The notes beneath the pieces are model-generated. The model saw only the letters and a list, made by a program, of their open reading frames with translations. It searched no databases and had not been told where the DNA came from. 64,000 bases of DNA from Membranipora membranacea (taxonomy: Eukaryota > Bryozoa > Gymnolaemata > Cheilostomatida > Membraniporidae): assembly GCA_914767715.1 (NCBI GenBank), contig OU612066.1, positions 3,043,001-3,107,000 on the forward strand. The letters run 5' to 3'. The translations under genes were made by a program, and so were the position numbers. Below are positions 33,101 to 45,100 of this stretch, one piece after another (positions within the stretch are counted from its first letter, which is position 1; the number at the start of each line of letters is the position of its first letter).

Positions 33101-36100
33101 GATGGTAACATCTACATAGCTAGACGTGACATGAAGGGACGTGATGGCGAGGTCTCTGTTGAGGTAATTAAATTATGTACTCATAAGGTTTGTGATCTCT
33201 CAAATACCATGGCCATTATTTTGAAAAGGCCAATCTCCATAAGGTCACTACCCATAAGGCCACTACTCACAAGGCCACTACTAATAAGCCCAGTAAAAGA
33301 CCGTTTTTTTATATATTTTGAGGATAGAAAAATTTTAAAATATTATATATGGTTAGATTATGTTTGCTTTTTACATATACTCAACAGGAGTAAATTGGTT
33401 ATATACTAAGTCAATGAGTGTAGCTTTTGCACTGTGCCATTTATACCTCAAGCGAATTTTCAAGAACTATACGGATGCATGTTTGCATGCAGAACGTGTT
33501 GTACATAAATACAGCTGTATATCCTTACATCAGGTGCACTCGCATGTCACAGAGTCCTCATTGTTTTGTCTGACCGTGTTTTTACATGTGTTACACAGAT
33601 TGACCTTCAATGGCTGGTTATTAGCTGCGATCCTTATCTGGCTAACAGAGAGACATGTGATGAGATTCCACCTGCTAAGGATGAGCCTCAGGAGCAGTGT
33701 GCTGAACAGTGTCCTGCTGGTGAGGCTGGTCCCCCCGGCCTAACCGTAAGTGATCAGTTCAAGAAGGTGAAACAATGATTATCTGATGATAAAGGATTGG
33801 TCTTTTTAGTCACCAACCAAACACTACAAACTAGTTCTAAACAGAGTCATGCAATTGGACAAAGCAAGTTGCCTTTGAGAATGTAATGTCTGACGGTTTT
33901 CGAGCAGACTAATATTTATTCTGTCAGGGACTGCCTGGACCAGCTGGCCTCTCAGGATTGAAGGGTGAGCGTGGATCTACTGGTGCTGCAGGAAGACCTG
34001 GTCGCACAGGCTCGGATGGAATCCCAGGTGCCCGTGGAGAATCTGGTGATAGAGGACTACCAGGCCCTGAGGGATTACCTGGACTTCAGGGTGAGCGTGG
34101 AGATAAGGGATTCACTGGAGAGCCAGGACCTCAGGGACTACAGGGACCAGTCGGCGAACGAGGTGTTGAAGGACAGCCTGGCCCAATGGTAAATAGCAAA
34201 TTTTGGTTGCTTCCATTCCTTGATTCGTCAGGAGGAGATCCTCAAATTTTCTTATGCACAGGAGGCTCTCACTATTATACAACTGATTTAATATTGTATA
34301 TCCTTGAACTTAAGTGATGTCAAAGACAGCCTTAATATTATGGAAATATGTTAACATAGGAGGTGGCTCGGTGGTTAGAGCGCCGGACTTTCATCATGCA
34401 AGTGTTGAAAGTCGTGGGTTCGAATCCCACTGCAGTCCACTGACTACTGGGAGTTGTTGGACCCCCAGTAGTGCTCCGACCTGCCTACAAACTGAGAGCA
34501 AATTGGCGCAGTCATTGCAGCCTCGCCATTAAGGCACACTATTTCGCCGCCACGATGTGGTGAGTGACCAACCATTGGGATTTTAACCAACATTTTTAAC
34601 CAACATTTAACCAACAGGGAGCAACCGGAGAAATGGGTATTGAGGGATTACCTGGAATGCCAGGAGCTCCTGGAGTTGGATCACCTGGATTACCTGGAGC
34701 CCTTGGTGAGATGGGACCTGAAGGACCAATGGGACCTGAGGGAAGAGCTGGCACTCCCGGTGCTAATGGACTTAACGGCAAGCGTGGACCTAAGGTGAGA
34801 CTAGATACAACATTCTAACATATTGACAGTATTATATGTATCAACATTCAATAGCAGCATTATTTCAATGGACATATATGTGCTATATGTAACAAATAAG
34901 ATCCGATCAAAGACAGCAGCACAGGAAATATTAGCAGACGCTTTTGATCTCATGTAGTCCTTATGCTGATGATTTTACATTGACAGGGAGACAGGGGAGA
35001 GACAGGAAAGGTTGGACCTCCAGGCCCTGAGGGTAATCAGGGAAGCGTTGGACCTCTAGGACCAATGGGATTGGTCGGACCTACAGGAAACCCCGGACCA
35101 CAGGTAACTACAGCTTATTACTAATGAATTAAAAAAAGAGCCATTGGTTTCAAAACACCAGTTTTGCAAAACTTATGATTAGTTCATTTGAAAATTTGCA
35201 TAACACAAAAATAAAGTCCTGCTACCATATGATTTTTTGGGCTTCTCGATTGTGTCATAAGCGCACCTTAGCCAAAAAACTTGTGAAGCGCAATGATTGA
35301 TCAATCAAGTCACATCAAAGATTGTCCCAAATCCTTTATCTGGGAGTTGTTGCATCAGTGTTATTTGGGTCATAACTCATCTTGGAGACAGGATTTTAAT
35401 CCAGCTGTTTTTGTTTCAGGGACCACCCGGACAGCCAGCCCCTGCCAGTCAATCTAGAGCTGCTAGACCTGGACCACCTGTAAGTTATTGTGCTACATTT
35501 CTGCACCATTACTATCAATAATATAACAATGCTTATAAGTCATAGTTCGCAACGTTATATGTAGCTTTTTACCTGATGACAATTGATGGATGGTTGAGGT
35601 TTCATTTAGCCAATTATATTGCCTAATGACAGCATGTTACAGAGAGATGATATAGCATGAGGATATTGCAAAATAAACAATCTCATTTTGGATAGACACA
35701 CCACTGTATATAATGTATGTATGGTCTTGTTTGAAGGGAGAGCGTGGATTATCTGGACCCCCAGGTATGCCAGGAGAGGTCGGATTAGAAGGAAAGGAAG
35801 GAATCCAGGGTCCTGCTGGCCCTAAAGGTGATCAGGGTAAGACAGGAGCTGCTGGCAGACAGGGAGAGAGGGGATACCAGGGACCAACCGGACCAGGGGT
35901 GAGTATTATTATAATAAGCACCATAAATATTCTGTTCGTTGAGATTGTTGCGGCTGTCTCTGTCAATTCATCACTTTTGAGGATGAGATATGTTTAGTTT
36001 TATGGAATTTATGCGAAAATGAATAAAAGCTCTTTAATGTATAATGGCCTTAGTAACGCAGCTGACAGCTGTCACATCACACATTTCATGATCATCCTTG

Positions 36101-39100
36101 CCATGGTATTGCTCGTAAATAACTCAAATCAATAAGTCATTGGTCATATCAGTTTTAATGAAACTTGGAGTTATCTCCTAAATAAAAAGAGGTGAACAAC
36201 TTATGTGTTCTGAGTGCATTGATTATACAGCTGAATTTTTTTATAAAATAAGATACGTTATATGATAATTACAGGGACCACAAGGACACAAGGGTCAGCG
36301 TGGAGAGCCTGGAGTTCAGGGAGATAGAGTAAGTGGCCATACTTCTTTATCACAATATAAACCCTCAGCAATGAACTTATCAACAATACTTGTCATGTTT
36401 TTTTTATTGTCACATTCACCAGATCACAATCCTAATCTACCTATTATATCTACCGATTTTTAATGTGTGCAGAAATTGAAATTAAAATTTTGTTGGTGAT
36501 CACTCTGGTTTCATACACATTGTGTCTAATTATTGTTTTGCTTTCAGTATTATTCCTCTAAGACACTCTGATAGTTTCTTTACTATCTATATAGTTTATA
36601 GCCTCATATTTTTACAAGAAATAATAAAGTTAACTTTTTATTTTAGGGAGTACAGGGACCAAATGGTGGTCCTGGAATGCCTGGTATGCAGGGAATACAG
36701 GGAGATATGGGACGACCCGGTGAGAAGGGAGCGAGAGGAGCAGCTGGGCCTGATGTAAGTAACACTTTTACTCATAACTTATATACTCAAAAGGTTATGG
36801 TAAATATATTACCAAATTTTTCCTCTGGGTTAAGTGAAAATTATAACTTTTTAGTGATAATGCCTCCATCATGGAGGGTGAGAGTAGCCTTGGGATGTTA
36901 TGTCTAGGAGTAGGTTATAATAGAAGCATGATAAACAAATCGGCATCATTAATATCGCAGACATCTAAATTATTACATCTATCATTGCAAGACTGATTTT
37001 TAGAGCTGATTAGTCTGTACTTATTGAAATGCCTAAGATTGAGCTTTTAAAAAACGACAATCTTTATCTTTCAAAAAATTTGAAATTTAATCAGTTTATT
37101 ACATGATACTCTAAGCATTGTACTTTATATGTGATTAATCTGGGAGACAAGGATTGTTTAGACGCAGAGATTTGCTTTTGTCTGCCGAATTGTACATCAG
37201 GTCTATTACAATGGTTTTATACTTGGCCCAGGGCTAGTTTTCAGCTTTTATAACAATTAATTATTGGACAGGTATTTCAAGTTGACAATTGCGTCAGAGT
37301 TGTTAGTGGGTAAAGTAAAGCAAGGATTGTCTCCCATTGTGTTGGGTTATATCAGTCTCAGAAAAAGGCTTGAAAATGCTGGTGTGTGTTAATTTTTTAA
37401 ATTGTCATTAACAATGGAATTAATTATCTATGAACATCAGATAAGGTTATCATAATTATCCATAAGCTAATGAATCCAATGTATTCCTATGTTGTGACAC
37501 ATGCACAGTGTTTGTCATATTTAGAGCCATCTATTGTTCTAGATTAGAAACTTACTCCTTTGCACCAAGCGATGGCTCCTGCGAATGTTGAATAATTAAA
37601 TTTTGAAATCCAAGAGAAGCTGCACAAACAATGTAGAAAAGTTGTAATTGTTCAATCTGCCTGAGGATGGATGGAATGTTGTTCATGTCTTGAATGAAAC
37701 TTGTAAATCAATTTTGGAGTCTCTCCTTTAGAGCAATATGTATCCGATAACTTATCACTGTAATCAGCGCTTCTGATATTCACAAGCAGGAAGAAAAGCT
37801 GTTGATTAGCTTTGGTGCGTTCACATCTACCTTGATATGATGCTGTACTTTCTGACTGCTTTGCATGTATTTCATTTAGAATTCCCATCAAAATCTATAC
37901 AAGCTTAGTGATTAATTTTGGGCCCTGCTACTGGAAGGCAAGCGATAGAGATCACTGACAGTGTGTGAGCCCGTATTGCGATGAACTTGGATACCCTTAT
38001 ATTGTTCAGTGATGCTCAAAATCGCTCATCAATACAAAGACTGCTCAGTGGAATAGTGTTGTTAGGAGGTTACTATTATGATCTTGAGTTCAAACATAAT
38101 GGGTTTACTCGGGCATTTTGCTGAGAAAAAAGACCCAAAGCCCCTGAAATAAATGATGGGAAAACAATATCAGTAATTATCTGTCATGTGTTTTGTACCG
38201 CTAAATACTCTGCTACTACAGTATTAACTGTAAATATGCCTTATCAATGCTCTATATTCACCGTTTCAGTTTCACATTTACACCTCGCAGCTCAAGGCTG
38301 TGATTTACCTTTGAAAAATGGGATAAATGTATTCTGTTATCGGATACTAATCATTATACTGGTCTATAGAGGGTTGTATAATTTATCTCACTCACCCGGC
38401 CCTCAGAGTAGAATGTTATACTTGTATGTTACGTTGTGTTATATTACTCTATGTAATATGTGTATAGTGCTGATGCTGACCCATATTTTATCCTATATTT
38501 TAGGGACCAGAGGGACCAAAAGGAGAAAGTATCAGAGGATCTCCAGGAATACCAGTGAGTTCATCATCTACAGTTTTTATATATTTATTTGTTATTAACG
38601 TGGTTAGGTTAAAGCATCCCCTATAGCAATGAACAAAAACAAAAATATTATTTTCCCTAGAACATTTGGATATACCTGAGTTTGTTTTTGGTCTCATCTA
38701 TCATGGGTGAATTTTAATATTTTAAACTCTCACAGAAAAACAATTTTTCTCTTGTCATGTTGTCTTTTGAATGAAGTTACATTATAATAGATATATATAT
38801 ATATAAGTTACATTATAATAGATATATATATAAGTTGACAATAGTTATATTTTATTTGTTTTGTTGACAGGGAGCCTTAGGACCTGTAGGACCACCAGGA
38901 GCTCCAGGAGAGGTTGGACCAACTGTAAGTACAGTACACACAGTATTAAGTTTTCTTAGATTAGAGTCAAGATATATTATGACATTTGTGTTTGAATCAT
39001 GAGATGCCCTACAATTTTTTTTGTTGGGATTTAAATTTTGCTATACTTTCACTGATCAAAAATATGCTTAATTTCGATTCATCAAATCATTGAAATTTTG

Positions 39101-42100
39101 CTGATAACCCATTTAAGGGCTTTTCAAATCCAATTTAAATAATTGTGCTATGTCACTAGGTTTTATTGGATGAATATTTACATCAGGTTAACCTGTTATA
39201 TCGTTACGATGCAGCAGTGGATGAGTGATATATATATTCATCAGCTCTTTTAATCATAATGTAAACAAAATATCCCAAACTCAGCATAAGGCATGGGATT
39301 AGCTTCACCCTCCTTGATTCAGTGCTAGGGGAAACAATCATATATTAGTACAATAACATGCCTGCCACTGTTTTTTAGGTTTCAGCCAATAGAATGAATG
39401 AACATTATTTGTTTGATTGTTCTGCCTATATCTTAGAGTTATTGAGGTATTTCTTTGCACTTGAAAAGACACTGCTGATTTCATCACACATCGCATCATC
39501 ATCACGGAATTTTGTCTAAAAAAGGAATTTAGTCTTCATACGAGTATTTGAAATATTTATTGCACTAATAGTGCACTCACAAAGTCAAGCTCAAGCGCAG
39601 ATTTCAAGAGGGACGCTCATTTCAAAGGTTACAGCCGCTGCTCTCATATCTGAGTTAAGTGTTGAGCTGATCGCTGTGAGCAGCTGTACCTATGTGTTTG
39701 GCAGCAGCGAGGATTGTAGAATGATCATTCAGACATGTTGGTTATGACATCATTATGTCTTCTCCTTGTTATTTTCTCACAAACTCTCAGCTTTGGCACT
39801 GATGCTGCTGTACCTACAAATTCAGAAAACCTACAAAAACATGATATTAAAAATCAGAACCAATCAACAGAGACATCCAGAACAGCAGCAGCTGATTCTC
39901 CTAACAAACCGTGTAGATTTCGGTGGGAGTGGGAATCAGTAATGTATGGGAATATCTGTCTTCCTGCCAAGAGTTCTCTCGTAAAACGACCAAAAGCCTC
40001 CTCTATACGCCGACATCGGCATCGGCACAAAAACAGGGAGTATGACGACGAGCCGGATACTCTGACACGTCATCTCACCCTCAGGAAGGGGGAGGTGGGA
40101 GACGCCCCTCATTCTGGTAATCTACTGGATAGGGATAGCAGTGTCTATCAGATGGACGCACCTCGTTATGTTATGAAATCGGTAAGCATTAACCAAACAT
40201 ATCATATTCTTGATTGCAGGGTGCTATGGGATTGCCTGGAATTCAGGGCTCTATTGGCAAAACAGGAGAGCCTGTAAGTTAGTTTTTCATTGACCCTAAC
40301 TTACATCCCAAACCCTCTTTTGTCACTTCCTCACAAGAATCCCAAATTATTAACCTTAATTGCATGATGCCATTTATCATCAAGTGATAAAATCTCTTTT
40401 TCTCTAACACAATGAAGTTGAGCACACCTAAGAGATTTCACTGTCATCAAAGAGGACAGTCAAGTCACTAAAATACTGGGGCTTATCAAATTTTGTCAGT
40501 ACATACAATTGAGATTCATTAACGGTTTTAATAGCATTTTTTGATCATGCCATCATAACACCTGATACAAATGCACCTGAGGATATAATATATGCCCTTA
40601 TACAACATTTGGTCAAATATAATAGCATCAGCATGCAACAAATTATTATTGAGGAAACAGTTGAACGTTGTTGAAGATCTTTTCAGCTTAAAACACCAGT
40701 AAGTAAAACTTGAATTGTGGGTTTTTGTGATTGGAATATTTTGTTCTTTGATAAAAAATTAAACAGCAATGATTATGACAACATTGATATCCATCATCTA
40801 CTACAGACAGCCTTTGATGTACGTCTGTTAGGTGCAGTCAATGAGTTAGTTTTTCATCCAATTTCTCATAAAAAGCGGGAATCAAATTAGGTACTAATTG
40901 CGGCCCTATGCCCTGTGGATAGGCTCAATATAATTCTGACACACTCCTCTATTTTGCGGCAAACAATTGAAATTTATTATAGTTTGTAGGCTTGTGGTTA
41001 TAATTGGTTTGTATAAAAGGTGTGAAGGCTGAAAAGAAGGGAAACATGTGGTCAGTACTTTTCGTGGTTTGTCATCACGAAGACAAAATTGACCTCTTTT
41101 GTTTTGAAACATAATTAGAGCGGTTTTTCACAGGTTAGCTTTTCATCGAGGCGCAAATGTAAACAATCTATAGCATTTTATGATTATAGTCAGGTGAGAA
41201 ACACCCTTCACCTCACGATCAGCACTAAGCATTTGTAATTAACTCCCCTCGTTTAGGAAATTGTTTTGAGCAAGTAAAAAGTGTTAACTTGCGATTTAAA
41301 AGTTTATGGTATTTTAACAGGTTCAATGTGTGATCAATTGATGAAAAAATATTCATCAATACAATAGACTGACTAAGTTTGTCTTTATTATATTGCAACC
41401 AAACTCTGTCCACATCAGTCAATTGGTGTAGAATTCAACAATTTATTGTCAAATGCTGACATACCCAAAAACATCTTATCTTCAAAGGCGCCACGGACAT
41501 ACGTCACCAAAATTTGCTTTACATGTCACATGCATGATGTAAATTCCCGTAAATCCTTTAGTCGAGAATGGCATTTTTATGCCGTTATTTTTGAGCGGCC
41601 TCAATGCGAATTATGTGCTGATTAGAGATAAGACATGTAGTTAGTGAGGTTGTTTGTGAGAGTTATCCCTCTGTGTAATTTGAGATTGGGTATGTGAGAT
41701 CGTCTACTCTCTGTCTGATCTATGAATGGACATACTTTGTGTATGTACAATGTGATCCTCCACAGCACAATACGCTGGGTTAATGATCCGTTTGAGCTTT
41801 TGTCCCACTTCTACATTATTATTGAGTCATCGACTCTGTCTATCTGAAAACAGGAGATTCACCATTTACTACCCTGTACTAACTTGTAATGTGTTATGAA
41901 TCCAGCTTATTGCTTCAGTTATTTAGCTGCAAACCATTGTTGAGCCTGGTCAAATTCCTGTTTATATGAACTGATATCTTGAAGGAAATACGCAATGCGC
42001 ACTCTATTTCTTTCAAATAATCAGACCTGCTAAATGTGTGACAAATCACTCATTTATTAAGGTGGAGATTTAAACCAGCCTGCTGTATTATAGCCAGTGT

Positions 42101-45100
42101 TTAGACTACCTTGCTGCTTGTCTGTATCAGTCTGATAGCTGTTTGTATGCAGGAATGTACTCCTGAGTGGCCCCAGCGTATTTGACGAGGATATTTTGTT
42201 GCTTTTTCTGAAGTAATCCCTTTTGTATTGTCGTTAGATTATGGAGTGTACGCATCACTTTTTTAGTGCTTTGACCCCAGTAGTCCTTGTTTATCTTTGA
42301 ATATATTAACGGTATGATGTTTTGCTTGCAGGGTCTTCCAGGGTTCTCTGGACCACGTGGAGAGACCGGACCTACAGGCCCAACAGTAAGTAGATCTAAC
42401 TTGATACCTGTAATCATCAAGCGGGAGAAACAATTATAACATTACGATTTCCCTGTTGCTGAAATGCAGAGAAGCTGCTTTGCTTCATACCATAATGAAT
42501 TTAGAAAAAAAGTGTTACTGTTTTGAATGAGAAACTTGAATCGACAGTGACATTTGTGATGCCAGAGAATTCAATATGAGGTATCTATTTGCTGCTTGAG
42601 CAGCCATTACTGCGTACTCTTAATTTTACTTCGAGAAAACAGATTCACATAAGCTAGCGTATTGTTTGAATAGATCAGTTTGGTGGAAATTGTTGTGGTT
42701 GCTACAACACTTGAGTTCAAGTACCCTATATTGTAGATATAATCCCGACTACTTGAAATTAGACATCGCTAGTCTAGTGCATTGTGGTCACAACTTAATA
42801 TCACTGCTCAGTTGTTCTATTGTCACCAAAATATAAAACTGGATAACCATCCGATTTACACTCAAAATAAAACACTCTTATTTATTTTTGTGACCAGAAA
42901 ACAAATTAATTAACATGAGACTTATGAAAGCTGTTTATTGTACCTCTGGTTAGGTGTTGATTCCAAACCTACTTAGCCAACCTTTCTACCCACAAAGATG
43001 TAAACTGTCTCATTAGATAACTGCAGACAAACATGATATGAACCAGACATGAATGGTATACTTATATTTCTATGCCAGCTTTTGGTTTTCAGATCAATAT
43101 TACGATGTTACTAATGATTCCGCTATCGGTAACTTAACTTTCCCAATAGTCGGTTCTAACTGGAACTTTCTGATGCGTTTACGTAAATCTTTTTTATTGA
43201 TGCTGCAGTGAATGTAATGTTTGTACTGGTGTGTGTTTACAGGGCGAGAAGGGAGAGACTGGAGAGGGTGGAGACCGGGGATTACCAGGAAGAACTGTGA
43301 GTTATAACATTTTATTTGTCTATCGTAAAACTCATTTACTTACTGTCTTCCCTAGTATCAAACTACCAGCAGTGGTCTCTGGATATTACGGTACTTACTG
43401 CAGTAGTCTCTGCACATTACGGTACTTACTGTACATTATTATCCTTATTTTGCCGTCCATATCACCCTTGTTGGATTTTCTACTCCTCTATATAAGTGCA
43501 CATTGGTGTTTTGTAGGGACGTATTGGACAGCAGGGATCTCCAGGTATCCCAGGCCTTGATGGCGAGAGAGTAAGTATGCAACATGTATATATAGTTGTA
43601 TGGCCAATTCTAATTTTCTCAGATCTCCCATGAAGTTTGTCTGGCCGATAAATCTGCAATCGCTTTGCTAAAGATTATCTTTATTTTGATTTTCTTGCTA
43701 AAAGGATTATTGAGAAATTTGTGAGACTCCTCATTCGGCCACCATTATCAGCCTGTATGTCTGTATCCGTAGGGAGAACAGGGAGTTGCCGGTAACACTG
43801 GTATGGTAGGACCACCCGGTAAGGATGGTAAGCCCGGACAGTTTGGTATGCCTGGACCAGCTGGATTACAGGGACCAAGAGGAATGGAAGGATCAACTGG
43901 ACCTCAGGTAAAACTTACACTAAGTTTATATTCAGTTTTACCCTCGGTTTTACTCTCACCTTTTCTCGTCGATCTATAATCTTCTACTTTGCACTCTATC
44001 GTAAGATATTTTAGAACAATGTCCATTTATGGTTTAATGTGATGTCCACTTGTTGACCTCTCTCATAGACCGCTGTCCACTAGACTATTGTGTGTGTGCG
44101 ATCAGAAATGTATCAGATTCAGTAAGGCTTGCACTGCTTTGTCTGTAAATTTAGGTCTGACCCAAAGGTTGAAAAAAAAAAAGATCCAACGGTCGATCAT
44201 TCATTGCATGAGATCTATCGATTGCTCTCTCATGTAATATAACTTGTTCATCAATGATAACCTGTTGATATAATATATCAAATATTATATAATATTATAT
44301 ATGTTTGTATGATTACAGGGACCACCCGGACCCCCAGGACCAGCTGCTGTGGTGAGTTTTCTTACTCTTATTATGCTTTGTGTCATGAGGTTGTACCTGC
44401 CTTCAGTTACTGCATTAAAAATATAATGTATTATTAGAAAATGTGATCGTTTAAAGGCATTGTGAAACCTGGATGCCAGAAGTCTTTTCATGACACGATT
44501 GAATAAAGTACTTTTCTGCTATATAATATGTGATCTACAGCTTTCTCAAGAACATTTTTGAAACTATCACGATAAATGGTTCCTATGATTTCAATATTTA
44601 TAGCTGACTGAGACTGGACAGCTCATTGAAGGACCAATGGGACCCCAGGGACCTACAGGACCACGTGGACCCACAGGAATGGTAAGTAACCTCGAGACCA
44701 CATAACCTTTCTATAACATTATAGATGATTGTTTGTAACATTACAGGCTGGCTCAATACCTAAGTTCTATCTTTGCACGATTGAGCTGAATTGAAGTCTG
44801 GTACATGAACTTAAGCTTGCATTGCCTGTTTCAATGTTATTTTTACTGGTTCTGTTTATTTACAGAATGGAGAGAGAGGTCCTCCCGGTATGAGAGGAAT
44901 GCCTGGACAGTCTGGTTCTCCTGGTGTCAACGGAATGCCTGGCCCACCGGGCTCATCTGGACAGAGAGGATTCCCTGGACAATCTGGACCACCAGGTCTG
45001 CCTGGTTTACCCGTAAGTTTACCATCTCACTATGCTATAATACACAAAGAGTCTAACACAAAGTGTTTCCCATTTTATAAATGGTCAGGTGATCATAACA

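Noticed and set aside
34359-34435. Functional tRNA gene
   Set aside because: A- and B-boxes are present but the acceptor stem does not pair and the anticodon arm is abnormal. A SINE head explains it better.
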